Source of the DNA: Gnetum montanum
Taxonomy: Eukaryota; Streptophyta; Gnetopsida; Gnetales; Gnetaceae
DNA: 64,000 nucleotides
Assembly (NCBI GenBank): GCA_015680685.1
Contig: MNCI01028365.1
Span: 356,099-420,098, forward strand
Direction: 5' to 3'
Shown: positions 35,369-47,500 of the stretch, piece by piece
How the letters are laid out: each line of letters starts with the position of its first letter
Position numbering within the stretch: the first letter of the stretch is position 1
The notes under the pieces: generated by a model
Told to the model about the DNA's origin: nothing
Seen by the model: the letters and a program-made list of their open reading frames with translations, nothing else
Database searches by the model: none
Made by a program: the position numbers and the translations under genes

Positions 35369-36315
35369 TGATGAGTGGTTGAGGTACCCCTATGCCCAAC
35401 CATATGAGTCACGAAGCGTTCACATGTGATCTAGTCAAATTCCGTGGACTCTATGTCTTCTGGTACACTTCTAGGAAGTGAACCTTGCCCTAATAGTCAT
35501 TCGTTGTCTTCCCAATTACACTTGTGATGCATAAAGGTATGGTTAAGTGTAATTGAGGCATATGAATTTTATTATTTTATGTTTTATGCTCCTAGTGCTT
35601 AAAATAGAGAATTGAAGTATTTTAATAACAAATTAACTAATCTCTAACTAATCCTAACATAAGCATCTGATCTCGCTTTTCATACACATCCTAAACCCAT
35701 GTATCCACCACTGGGATTACCAAGCACTATGCTACTAGGTGAACGAAGCAATAACCCTACTAAGATTACCAAGCGAATACGTGTTTACGCTTGAAGCGAT
35801 TATACTCATGTGCTTAATCTATTTAGCTTAATTAATTAACTAGTCATTTGAAATCTAATTTATCTTAATTAATTACATAATTAATGATGATAATAAATGC
35901 ATAAATGAATCATTAATCTATTCCACGTGCTACAACGTTTGATCAAAAGGCTCGTATTTATTGTTGTTCACACTAGTGTGTTTAGGTACAATAGTGCTTG
36001 AATAAAGATCCATACACTTTCTAACTCCTGTTGTAGGCACTTAAAGAAATATTCTAACTCCTACTGTGGGCACTCAAAGAAATATTCTAACTCTCAAATG
36101 ACAAAACTACAAGAGCTCTACTACTACTATTACAAGACATGCCATAAACACAACTGATGAGCACGTATTTATAGACTTTCTTCTAGAGCTACGTCGACAG
36201 GTTCCCATAGATGTAGCAAACACTACATGAGTGTGTCCCTATCAATGGGGCAACATTAGGTAGATGAGGCCATGTTGACGAGGCCCCATTGACATGACAC
36301 AATGATGAATCATCA
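35369..36315 (-). mobile_element. 5' LTR of element E
   Basis: 947 bp, TGATGAGTGG to GAATCATCA. The minus-strand TATAAATA is at 36,173-36,166. A short internal duplication of the AAGAAATATTCTAACTC block (36,045-36,095) is absent from the 3' LTR. Repeated GGCCC/TCAATGT-type motifs lie between the LTR start and the TATA box. Confidence 0.85.
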
Positions 36316-36320
36316 CCCTC
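36316..36320. repeat. Target-site duplication CCCTC, right copy
   Basis: Second copy of the 5-bp duplication flanking element E; the first is at 21,498-21,502. Confidence 0.85.
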
Positions 36321-36364
36321 TGTATCTCTTTGGTAGATGATAATTTTTCCTTAGTTGAAGCCAT
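36316..36364 (-). pseudogene. Element B gag start (right of element E)
   Basis: ATG at 36,364-36,362, reading MASTKEKLSSTKEIQR up to the CCCTC insertion site. It parallels C's MASTVKEKFPL. The frame continues at 21,497 as VNDKTNDDED, which shows E landed inside B's gag. Confidence 0.7.
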
Positions 36365-36488
36365 GTTATAAGTGTCATGCTTGGTTAAGTGTGCATTATT
36401 AGAATTATTTAAAGATTATGAAGATAAACTTTATGGTTCTTTATATAATGAACTTTTTAAGATCAATTACTTAGCATACATTAACACA

Positions 36489-36506
36489 TCCTTGACAACG
36501 ATGCCA
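36489..36506 (-). other. Primer-binding site of element B
   Basis: Minus strand TGGCATCGTTGTCAAGGA, four transitions from the tRNA-Asp complement, one base from the LTR start at 36,508. Confidence 0.75.
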
Positions 36507-36507
36507 A

Positions 36508-37332
36508 TGATGACTGGTGAAGTATCCCAACACTCTACCATATAAGTCATGAGTGCTACTGTGCAACTAGATCGTAATTTGCAAATGAACAATGTAATTA
36601 TGATAGTAATTAAATTTAAGTTGAGATCGCTATCTTCCCACCTTGAGCTAGTGAGGTACAAGGTGTATGATTAACTGACGTTGTTTCAGCCATTAGTGCT
36701 CCTAATCGTAAACATGGTGAAAAATGAATATTAAATTCTACATTTAAGTAATAGTAGGAATGTAAATCTATTCTATCCTAAAGCAATGGACATTTGTTCC
36801 TAGTCTACTATTCACACCTTGGACTCATGTAGCTATCATTAGGATTACCAAGTGGAATTACTACTAGGCTAACCAAGCAATGCCACTACTGGATTACCAG
36901 ATAGTTATACTTAACACTCAAAACTAGTTGTATTTTTTGTCACTTACTAATAAATAAGCAAAATGCTTCCAAAAGTAGAGTGTTAAACTAGGAAAATAGT
37001 AAAAATTATGCTAATTACACAAATAGAAAACTAAGGAATCTTGTAATGATGGAGAGCAATCTCAATCTTTCTTTCCACCATGAATTGTGTCCAAGTATAA
37101 CTCATTTGAATAAAGACACTAGTTAATTACTAAAGATCACACTATGGGCATTTTCTTCTATCACTAAGTCTATAGAAATAAACTACAAGATTCTACCTAA
37201 GGGTGTAATGAAAAATTTGTTGATCATACACCCCAGGTTTTAGTATTTGTAGGGCTACATGCATTCCAAGACATTGTATCAATGATGACATAGCATGGAT
37301 TATGATATCTTATCTATGATATCATTACTACA
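36508..37332 (-). mobile_element. 5' LTR of element B, truncated
   Basis: Begins TGATGACTGG and aligns with the LTR part at 1,047-1,619. It lacks the last ~30 bases that should end TTTATCA and instead joins H's gag at about 37,333, so a deletion removed the LTR end and whatever lay between. Confidence 0.7.
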
Positions 37333-38395
37333 AAGTCCATCTATGATGTGGAAAAGCTACTCTTGTTGAGAGAAAGCATGACTTGGACATCTATGCAATA
37401 GTGAATACTATCTATCCAAGGCCACATCCAAGGATTCATGTTTTTCTTGCCTCCATCCTTGGATTTTTTTTCCTAGGTTGGACACTCTAGCATAGGTTTG
37501 GTATTTCTCATTGAAGAGTTCCAGCATTGTGGACCATTGATGGATTGAATCTAGTTTCAATGATCTATACCAACTTTTAGCTTCATCTATTAGTATACCA
37601 AGAAAGAGCTTAAGCTTTTGCCACTCACTCTTGATTTTCTGTAAGGTGCAGGCATCATGGAAGGCTTGTAAGTGATGTTGTGGATTAGAATTATAGCCTC
37701 CTCCAAATTTAGGGATGTTATTCATATCAAACCTTTTGATGCAAATTCTCCTTTGGTGTCCCTGGGGTATTTTAACTACCTTTGTTATCTATGTTATGCT
37801 CTTAGTAGCCAACAAAGGTTCACCATCATCAGACATGTCATGGTGATAATTTCTATTTCTATTTTTCTGATTATGATGATCTCGCCTATGCTCACTCTGA
37901 TGGTCTTTGATTTTACCCTTGGGTTCAATTTCTATATTTATCTTGACTCCATAGTGGAGCTCTATCTCTATACCTACATTCATCTTTGTCAGAACTAAAT
38001 TTTGAAGAGGAAGAGAAAGATGAGGAACTAGGAGAATCATCATGGCTTTTATATCTTCTCCCATGGTCTCTTGATTTATCTTTTCTAGGTTTAGATGAGG
38101 TCCTAGGCCTTGAGGCCCTCCTTGTTCTAGGACTTACTCCATCTTCTCTAGTATTATTTACACCAGTTGAACATAGTCCTTTCATGTAGTAAGGGTCAAA
38201 ATGAGCATATGAAAACCCTGCTTGAGGTTGTTCACTCAAATTCTCTTCAATATAGAACCTACCATTTTTTCCTATGAGTGTTCTCATCATACTTGGTCTT
38301 ACATGAAGAAGACATGGTTTTATTTGATAATGTGTGTGACTTAAAATATTAATATTTTCTTCAAGATAATTTGTTAATACTTCTATAGTGATCAT
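37333..38395 (-). pseudogene. Element H gag fragment
   Basis: Open from 38,395 to 37,925: EENLSEQPQAGFSYAHFDPY, then an Arg/Ser-rich region (RASRPRTSSKPRKDKSRDHG, SPSSSSFSSSSKFSSDKDE). After a shift come LLATKSIT, MNNIPKFGGGYNSNPQHHL and the gag core AKSWYRSLKLDSIHQWSTML and NEKYQTYARVSNLG (37,408-37,725). This is the cleanest gag N-terminal half in the window. The rest is missing where B's LTR begins. Confidence 0.7.
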
Positions 38396-38428
38396 GTATA
38401 ATATAACTAATCTAGATAATTAGCATGA

Positions 38429-38446
38429 TCACCGGCAATGATGCCA
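38429..38446 (-). other. Primer-binding site of element H
   Basis: Minus strand TGGCATCATTGCCGGTGA, 14 of 18 matches to the tRNA-Asp complement TGGCGCCGTTGCCGGGGA, one base from the LTR start at 38,448. Confidence 0.75.
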
Positions 38447-38447
38447 A

Positions 38448-39324
38448 TGATGAGTGGCAAGTACCCCTATGCCTAACCATACAAATCACAAGCATTCACA
38501 CATGATCTGGTTGAATTCCATGGATGAGACTAGTTGTGGCATCTAGATTATTAAGCATTGATCACAAGATGTTGTCTTCCCACTTGGACGAGTGGTAGAT
38601 TTATCACATATGGTTTAGTCCAAAGTGGACATATGATAATTGATGTTGTTTGGCCTTTAATACTCCTAGTTGTGAACATGATAGAAGTTGAGAATATAAA
38701 TCTAAATCTAAGTAATGATGGTAACGTAAACCTACTCTAGCCTAGAGTGATGAGCATTCGGTCTTGGCTTATTGTACATGCCTTGGGCTCATGTAACTGT
38801 TACTGGGTTACCAAGTGTTCTCCTAATAGGCGAACCAATCTATAACACTAATAGGATTATGAAATGATCAAACTTAAACGCTTGAAACCAATCATACTCA
38901 TTTTGCTTTACTAATAAACAAGAAAGTAAAGTACTTGGAAATGCAAATGATTAAACTAAGAAAACAGTAAAAACTATGCTAAGTAAAATAGTAAAAGCAA
39001 GTGGATGCTACAATGATGAAAAGTAATTTTGATCTTTATTTTTGGACATGAATTATGCCCAACTACACTTCACTTGAATAAAGATTTCATACAAATACTC
39101 AACATCACATTGTAGGCATTCACTTTATTGCTAAAACTACAAAACAAAATTGCAAGAATCAAGATGGAATGAATTTTTTTTTGGCTTGTGCATCCAAGTG
39201 TTATATTTATAGGCAGGCACACATCCTACGATATCAAATATCTAATAACGTAGCATGAGATCTGATATTGGGGCTTCAATATTTGGGCTAAGATATCTTA
39301 GCCATTGAAAAACATGATTCATCA
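38448..39324 (-). mobile_element. 5' LTR of element H
   Basis: 877 bp, TGATGAGTGGC to GATTCATCA. A minus-strand TATAAATA occurs near 39,210, with GATATC-type motifs between it and the LTR end. The LTR interrupts the LINE: its reading stops at IDKDIRIRIEVRW immediately beyond 39,324. Confidence 0.75.
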
Positions 39325-40301
39325 ACCATCTTACCTCAATCCTAATTCTTATATCTTTATCAATTTTAACATTTAATTAGATCATTGATCCTAGATAGCA
39401 GAACTATTTGTAGTGAGGGTCTTTTTGGCCTTGAATTATCATTTCTATTTCACTACTATTTATGATGTTATTAACATTGCATGTCATATATTTTATGTTA
39501 CTTATACTAATTTCTAAGTATTTCAATTCTAGAACATCTTTCTATTTCTTCATTTTAAAAGCAATATTTTTTGGAGTTGTATCCACCAACATAATATTAT
39601 TTGCAAATAACATACTCCAAGTGATTTCATCCTATATTTCCTTTGTTATATCATCCATAACAATGACAAATAACTACAAGTTAAGTGTAAACCCTTGATG
39701 TAGACCTATTGTGACTTGAAAATTAGATGTGATTCCATATGCAACTCTAATTTTAGTGGTAGATTCTTTTTACATATCTTAAATCACTTTAATATATTTA
39801 GATGATTTTCCTCCATGAGATCCACTAAATAATATATTTGGGTACTATTGCATATGTTTTCCCCAATTAATAAAGATTAAATTTAGATTTTCTCTATGGA
39901 TTTTGAAATTTTCCATTAATTATCTTATCAAAAAAGTAGCCAATATAGTATATCTTCCTAACATAAATCTAAATTAACTTTATAATATTATCAATTCAAG
40001 TCTAAGATGTTGCTCTATGACTCTCTCCTAATGCTTTATAATATGGCTTAGTAGCTTAATTTCTCTATAGTCTACAAAATTATGCATATCTCCATTATTT
40101 TTATAGATGGAAACAACAATGTTTTTTTCCAATTGTTGGGCATTTCTCAATTCTTCAAATTTTTGTTAAATAAGTATGTCATGTATGAAACTCTTGTATT
40201 CCCCAATGCCTTCCAATCTTTATAGAAATATCATCTAGTCCAATAGTTTTTCCATTCTTCATCTTTGATAATGCTATCTTTACCTTAGAGAAGGAAATTT
40301 C
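39325..40301 (-). pseudogene. LINE reverse transcriptase, 3' part
   Basis: Minus-strand RT pieces of a plant LINE: ISFSKVKIALSKMKNGK, then TIGLDDISIKI, next to the C insertion site. Further on comes TWSMLFANNIMLVD (near 39,600), the counterpart of the (Y/F)ADD active-site box with both Asp changed to Asn, and IDKDIRIRIEVRW at the H boundary. Heavily frameshifted. Known LINE RTs prime cDNA synthesis at nicked target DNA; this copy is dead. Confidence 0.7.
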
Positions 40302-40306
40302 ATTAA
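40302..40306. repeat. Target-site duplication ATTAA, left copy
   Basis: ATTAA directly before the LTR start TGATGAATG; repeated at 53,071-53,075 directly after the other LTR's TTTATCA. Confidence 0.85.
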
Positions 40307-41170
40307 TGATGAATGATTGGGTATTCGAACACTCAACCATACAAGTCACAAGTGTTCACATGTAACTAGATCATAATTTGCAGATGGGCAATGTAAGTAT
40401 ACTAGCAAGTTAATGTTAAGTTTGTGATCATTGTCTTTCCACTTAGACTTAGCAAGGTGTAAATTGTATACTTACCCTCTTAGTGAGGTATATGATGAAC
40501 TAATGTTGAGTGGCTCTTAGTAGGACTAAGTGTAAACATATTGAAAGTGGATGTAATTTCTATTTCTAAGTGCAATGGAATTGTAAATCTATTTTATCCT
40601 ATGGTGATAAGTATCTATTTCTAGTTTTTTGTACACCTGATGAGTTCATGTAACTATTACTAGGATTACCAAGTAACTTTACTACTAAGTGAATCAAGCA
40701 AAGTCACTATTGGGTTACCAAGAAATTACACTTTATGGTCAAAACCAATCATACTTATTCTACCTTACTAATACACATGGGAAAAGTAAATGACTTGGTA
40801 AATGTAAATAACTTAAGAAAAGTAAACATTATAGAAAATAAATCTATACTAAGTGATATGCTACAATGATGAAGAATAGTCACAATCTTTATTGTCGTTC
40901 ATGAATTATGTCCAAGAATAATCCACTCAAATAAAGATTTCATACAACTATAATTCACCACATTGTAGGCATTTACTCTAACTATAACCTTACAAAACAA
41001 AATTACAAGAATTTTGGTAAGTATGGATAAAAACTTGTTACATTTATGCCATGATGGATTGGTATTTATATGCATGAAAATGGTTCACTACATCATATCT
41101 ATGATGACATATATAGAGCTACGATATCATAGATATGATATTGTAGACTTGCATAATTCACATTTTATCA
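40307..41170 (-). mobile_element. 3' LTR of element C
   Basis: 864 bp, TGATGAATGATT to CATTTTATCA, similar throughout to 52,257-53,070 (shared TTGAGTGGCTCTTAGTAGGA and AACTTAAGAAAAGTAAAC-type blocks). The polypurine tract abuts at 41,171. Confidence 0.85.
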
Positions 41171-41215
41171 TACCCCCATGACTAACTGAAAACTCATCCT
41201 CGAGTTAAAACAAAA
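41171..41215 (-). other. Polypurine tract region of element C
   Basis: The minus strand reads AACTCGAGGATGAG, then GTCATGGGGGTA, into the LTR start TGATAAAATG. Confidence 0.7.
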
Positions 41216-41416
41216 AGAGGATATAGTTCCTTACAAACTTGTGGCGTTACATAGACTTTGACATTATGACTTATATATACATCATTGACTCTATTATGCA
41301 TGTTGCATGGTGGTTTGAATGATGTTACAAAATTATCATGAAGCACATGATTGATACATATTCCAAAAAGTAAGATAAAATAAAACGAATAAATATTGAG
41401 CTTGATGTAGTTGTCT

Positions 41417-44194
41417 TTAAGTTCCAAGTGGTGGTGGCTCCTCCATCAACTTCTTTTCCTTAATGTCAAGCTTTTGAAATTGGTATCTATTCGGTAGCAC
41501 CTTGAGTTTCTCCTCTTATAATCTAAGATCATATACTAGTTAGGCAAACTCAGCAATGTTAGTTGGAGTTAGTACTTTCCAAGCATATTGCAATTATAGG
41601 AACATTTTATTTACCTTGACATACCATGCAACAAACTACATTCTTTCTTCTTCAAAGGTTCTAGTCACTTTCCTTAGTTTGTGATAGTTTGTCATTCTCT
41701 TGACCAAGTTTGCTGCTACATCTTTTTTATTATAGTAGCTAGCCTTAACTACTTATAGTTCAAAGTTTACCATGTGAAGTTTCTATTGTGAATCTTTCCA
41801 ATCTGCAAACTCTTTTTCATACATTGAGTGGACTATAGCCACTTGCTACTTCAGTTCCATTTTGGGTCTACCTATTGTCAACATGGCTAATTTAGCATAT
41901 ATGAGATTTGCTAACCTTATGTATTGTGTTAAGTCCTCAATTTGTAAGTCATCAATCTTACTTCAACTTGATGTATGTAAGCAAGGCTATCCAAGATGGG
42001 CTACCAATCAAGTGTTTGTATTGTGATGGAGCTAATTCTAGCTTTGGCCATCTAGATCTCCTATTTATTTATTTGATTATACATACCCACTTGATCTTTG
42101 AAGTGTTTTGTTAGCTATTCATGTTTCTTAGCTTCATTTTACCATGCATTGATCTCAATTTCTAATTTTTATCACATAGCACAAACCTCTTCTAGTGATA
42201 GGGTTTTATTTTTATGGGTCAATTGTTTGATGTGAAGGTTCATTCTACCAAACTATTCTCTTAACTCATGAATACTCTCTTCTAGCACGTTCTTCTACTT
42301 TTCAATGTCTGTCAACCTCATATTTTTATCAAAAATATTATTATTCTCTTTTTCTAATGCAGTTAAAGCTTTCGCATGGGCATATATTTGGGTATCTTCC
42401 ATTTGAAGCACTCCATACTACCTTTTTCTTCACCATATCCATTTATGTATATTTGGCCATCAGTTGGCCAATCTGTTCATTTCTAAATTGTTCTAATTGG
42501 TCAAGTGCAATGTTTCATACATGATCTTATCTTTCTCCTTTTAGTATGACCAATTCTTCCTATAACCTCTACACTTCACTTTTAGCATGTTGCAGCTTGG
42601 CTTTTGCCATGATCAGTTTTCCTTTTGTTAATATCAACTTAGACTAGACTGTAGTGATATCATTGAAGATATCAAAAATACTTTGCATGACTTGTCTTAT
42701 CTATAGCAATCTTTCCAATACATCTTTATGCTCGTTGGGAACCATTGATGTTCCAATTATGGTTTCTACATCTTTGATACCAAAATATTAGCTAGTGGCA
42801 TAACAGGAACATTGAAGGATTCCTTAATATGATCTATTATAACTTTTGTGACTCTTTCTACATCCTGATATTGCATCACCACTAGTATGGCTTCTTCTCT
42901 AGTTTCTAACATTATTTGGAAGGATGTAGCATTCCTTGAGATTTTTTGTGCCCAATCATCATCTTCTCCTACTTGCAAAGAGACTTGATATCTTGCAGGT
43001 CTTATTGATACAGCAAGTCTATTAGAATTATCTCTTACTCTATACATGCTTAAGACTTCCCTACTTCCCCAACTAATTATTTTAGCTATCTACTGTAAGT
43101 GGCTCATTAAGGGTCTATAGTTAGGCTGTGCCAGTTGAGCACTTTATCTTGGTTTATCTATAGTTGGAGTTAATCCACTAGGTCATGCTTGTTCCATTTC
43201 GACAACTAGAATGCTTACCACTAATGTACATCCTATTGCAACTTTAGTGCCTTCCGGGTTTTTCAACTTGGTCCTTGTTTGATAATATTGGTTTTGAAAT
43301 TTTAGCATATGAAGCATTTTGAGCTTTTGTGGAGTACCTCATTAGTGTAGCCGAAGATTCTTGCTTGTTAGCACAATCTTTTGATAAGACAATGAAATAG
43401 TATAGTAGGTTTCCCTATCTTCTTCTCCTTAAATCTCATTTGTATTTCTAAAAATAGTAAATGGGCAATGTTATCTTGAAATTCTCCCATTAGGATGGTG
43501 CTTTCTTTGATGGCAAAGGTGGAGATTTTATTAAGTATTTTTGATGAAAATATGTGGTAGGTTTCAATTTTGAAATAGATGTTTATAGCAATGGATAATA
43601 TGCTATATTCCTTCTCAATGGTTTCATAGGTCCTTTGTAGCCATAAGTTCCTTGCATTCGTGTTGGACCTTGTAGATATTTTAGCTCTATTGGCTCTAAC
43701 ATTTGGAATATTGAGTACCTTTGTTATTGCCTCTACTAAACATGGCACAATGACTCCCTCAATTTTTACAGTATTATCATCTTATTTATTCTTCCAAAAT
43801 TGATAAACTTCTCCCAAATACCTCTCACCATTGCTTAAAATGGTGGACCATAAAAAGAGGTTTGTAGTTGCTTGTGGACTTCAATAGGTGCAAACTTCAT
43901 AAATGGTCCAAGATTTAACTTTATTATGTTAGTGGACATGATGAAATTCCCCTAAATTACTTTTAAACAATCATTAAAAAGTGTGAGTTGTTGTCCTTAC
44001 TCAAGAGTAGGTAGTGCATTAGCTTCTATGTGCACAAATTATCTTGTCGTAGGTGTGAGCTGACGGATGATGTAAAAATAAGCCTCTTGCTTTGCAGGTG
44101 GAGTTTTTTCTCCAACTTATCCTCTACTTCTTCCTCTAGGTATTTTCCCCCTTGGTTGTGATAGTCCTTCCACTTTGGATCTCTTGGAAGACAT
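41417..44194 (-). pseudogene. Element C ORF3 (post-pol coiled-coil ORF)
   Basis: ATG at 44,194-44,192 (MSSKRSKVEGL) immediately after TTTATAATTATAG, an acceptor-like sequence. It ends LMEEPPPLGT and TAA at 41,417. N-terminal globular pieces: NARNLWLQRTYETIEKEYSI and IYFKIETYHIFSSKILNKIS (43,368-43,748), ending FHCLIKRLC. The middle piece (42,766-43,047) has NATSFQIMLETREEAILVV and IDHIKESFNVPVMPLANI, nearly matching A's NVASFQVTLETSEGVIVMV and IDHIKESFNVLVVPLTNL. The rest is coiled coil with stops. This strong pairwise match shows ORF3 was a real, conserved protein. Confidence 0.7.
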
Positions 44195-46320
44195 CTATAA
44201 TTATAAAGTATTTTAAAATTACCCAAATAATTTAGAAAAATCTCTAACGATTCTAAGAAAAATTGTTAATTCAATAATATCTAACAATTACGAACAAATC
44301 TATCTTGAATGACCTATCACAATCTTGAACTTCTTATTTAGAACATGTGCAAATGGTTATTTAGGAGGAATCATTAGATTTATTATGTTATGTTGGTTTA
44401 GAATTTTCTTACCCTTTTTTGTTCTTTCAAGTGTTAGAAAATTTTGGCACCATTCGCAAAAACTATGCCTAGTATTCTCCCCAATGATTTAGTTCATCAC
44501 TTCGTGAACAAAAGAAAGTAAGAATGACTCAAATCAGACTTGCATTGAGGAAGATATGGAGCTCTAAAGGTTTTGAAGTTAGAAGAAATGAGATGAACTC
44601 CCTAGGTGTGAAATGAGAGAATGAGAAAAAATTCTAATAGTTCATTCATGTATATAGATTTTATATAAAATGTATCATAGATATGACATCATGGATGTGA
44701 AATAGCAAGGGCTAATACATTGTATCTACGATATCACCGTTGAATTTTTCAAAATTTTTGTGATTTTAAATGGAAAAAATGAGCGAAATGGGTAGTCTGG
44801 AAGGTGTAAAGAAGGTCCAAAGGGTGTTTGATGATAAATGAATCTTAGAATATAGGAATTAGTCATCAAAAGTGTACAAAAGAAGGAGTTTGAGCAAGGT
44901 AAGTCGATTAAGTTTTCAACAAATGGTTGATTAAAATTGTTGAATGTATGAATGAATATGGACATGTAGGAAAATAACAATGATTATTTAAGTAGTTAGG
45001 AGGTATAAGATGATGTGGACTTGGTCATCAAGTATGAAACAAAAGAGTTATACAAGTGGATCCTCCCTAGAGCATGCTCTTACCTTTAATGCCCTTGTAT
45101 AACCACACCTGCAAATGTCCATAGGTACTCAAGAAGTTGAATGTAAATCATACCTATCTTCCAAAACACACATATTAGTATTTCCTCAATAAGAAAAAAC
45201 ACTATATTATGCAAAACCATCAAATTATGATTTATATAATAGTGAGATGGAATGATAGTAGCAAGTATTGTAGGAAATGGAACATGAGGTGTTTTACCAT
45301 AGACAATATGAATTCCATGTATAATGCATGGTTAAGATTATCATTACTACTTATAAGTGACATCACATTGTATCATCCAAAAACTAACAACCACAAGACT
45401 ATCATAACTGCAAGAAATATTAATACTTGGTAATGATGTACAAGGAAGCAATTTATTAACAACAAAATATTTATTTAAAGGAGACTTGACCATTGCACAA
45501 AGAAGTGTCTTCAGGCATGGGTAACATGTCTTTCTATTAAGAGCCCCATGGATTTTTATTATATGTATTTATTATATTATTACTATGTCAACCTTACTAG
45601 AGGACTACCTTCAGGCATGGGTGACATATCTTTTTGATGACATGTTAAGAAAACACTTATTTTAGACACACTTCCATTTTTTTGGAGAAATTAAGTAAAT
45701 AATATGGCTTAATAGTAGGATAAGACTCATAGTAGTAACTTTAGAGAATCTACAAATCCCCTTAATGTCACACCATTTTCATTTTCACTTGGCTCTTCAC
45801 TTTTTTGTCTAGGCATAATGATCATTGGTTAATTTTAATTTTATTGTGAAAATAATATCATTATGGTCATGGTTAGAACCTCTTATTATTGGAAATGAGT
45901 CGATGGATGATGTGGTCTCACTATATAGACAATCAATCCTTTAATGATTTGATAATATAGGTTAAAATATTCTTATTTCAACTACATTTCATTTATTCCT
46001 TTATATTTTATTAGAAAAATCAATAAAAATATGTATATGAGAAATGAGAAATTTATAGAGGAATGAGAAATGGGTAAGAATAGAAATATGTATAAAGAGC
46101 ATGCAATGAAAAATGATAAAAAAAATGTAAAAAATATGAAAGAATAGAAAAGATATCAATGAATGTAAAAAAATTAGTAAGAAATGTGACAAGTATAACA
46201 AAAATATAGAAAGAAGATTTGGGGCCTAAGTGTCACAATTGACACCCCCACGGCTATTGTTGAAAGTGAAAGCTCAGAAGATTGAATGGATGGTGAGTGG
46301 TCTAGTGTGCAAGGTAGAGT
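44195..46320 (-). other. Element C spacer between integrase and ORF3
   Basis: Non-coding. Sense order: T-rich tract (46,210-46,010), GGTGTGACATTAAGGGG (45,774-45,758), then two copies of the CCCATGCCTGAAG block (45,625-45,609 and 45,525-45,509), which is single in A, B and E. Aligns with the spacers of B and E, including ACAAGTGGATCCTCCC at 45,052. Confidence 0.55.
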
Positions 46321-47500
46321 CTCTAGAGGATGGAAAGTCACAAAATGGTTTTATCTGTTGGATATTAACAAGGATGAGTTTCTGTGGGTCCGTTGGATGA
46401 TAAATTTGCATGGTGCTCAATTAATATGTAGCGTGGACAATATAAGTTCCTTCCCATAAGGTTTGAAACTTCAAATTTTGTGGGACATGATTTGGATAAT
46501 AATAAAGGACTTTATCTTCAAGCTTGATGGATAATTATCTAATTTTGGTATCATGTTTATGTTTGGAATACTTTCTATGAATTTCCTTATTTGAATTATT
46601 AACTAATATTCATCTAAGAAATTGAGATTCATTAATTTTTCTTTTTGAGCTAAGTTTAAGTCTAGGTCAAGTATGCTAGTAGTTGCAAGGGTATTTAATT
46701 CTGGTTGAATTGGTAAAGTTGATAATTTTCCATAAAGTAATTCGTATGACGAATATCTTATACGAAGTCTCTAGGTTGATCGATATGACCATAGAGCATC
46801 ATTAAGTTTAGTACTCCAATCCTTCCTATATCAACTAATAGTTCTAGTTAATATCCTTATAATTTCTCTGTTAGTTACTTTAGCTTGACCATTTGCTCAA
46901 GGGTGATAAGGTATAGTTAATTTATGTTTGACCCCAAGTTGTTGCATTAGCTTCTTGAATGTAGCTCCAATGTAATGAGTTTCATTATCTAATATTAACA
47001 TTCGTGATACTTCAAATATATTCATCATTTATTATTGAAAGAACTTTGCAATTGTTGTGGTTATGCAATCTTTAGCTATATCTGCTTTTACTCACTTAGT
47101 TTAGTAATCAATAGTTACTATAATGTAAGACTTTTTATTTGACATCAATATGATGGACCTCATAAAGTCAATTCTCTAAATGTCAAGGGGTTCCAATGGT
47201 TGTATCCATTATTGTGGCCATTCATTTTTGGTAGTCAGTCCTCCATCTCTCTAGCATCTTTCATAAGATTATACAAATTGATGTGCATCCCTAAATATGG
47301 TAGGCCAAAAGTAGCCTACCATCATTAGTTTTAGTGTTTTCTATTGTCCTGCATAGTGATCATCACATGGTCCTTCATGAGCATCTTGCAGAACTCTTTG
47401 TTGATATTCTTTTAGAAAACACCATCGTATTAATCCATTGACATATATTTTGTAAATATTTTCATTAATTTCCATATATCTTTTTTCTTCGTGGAGAAAC
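46320..47500 (-). pseudogene. Element C integrase
   Basis: Sense order: zinc-binding region trace (RVLQDAHEGPCDDHYAGQ near 47,345), core with RIDFMRSIILMSNKKSYII (near 47,120), ILDNETHYIGATFKKLMQQL (near 46,980), PYHP then ANGQAKVTNREIIRIL (near 46,880), and WSTKLNDALWSYRST. The first two catalytic Asp (IDFM, LDN) are kept, but the Glu position of GQAEV is Lys, as in E. Several stops. Confidence 0.7.

Larger units (their letters stand above)
21503..36315 (-). mobile_element. Element E: full-length Ty3/gypsy (Athila-like) retrotransposon
   Basis: A 14.8-kb minus-strand element bounded by two LTRs (35,369-36,315 and 21,503-22,435) and the 5-bp duplication CCCTC. Sense order is PBS, gag, protease, RT, RNase H, integrase, spacer, ORF3, polypurine tract. 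It sits in B's gag, whose reading frame is continuous across the insertion. LTR copies differ at roughly one base in ten by eye, mainly transitions, and all ORFs are broken, so it is old and inactive. A 1.5-kb foreign segment interrupts ORF3. Confidence 0.9.
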
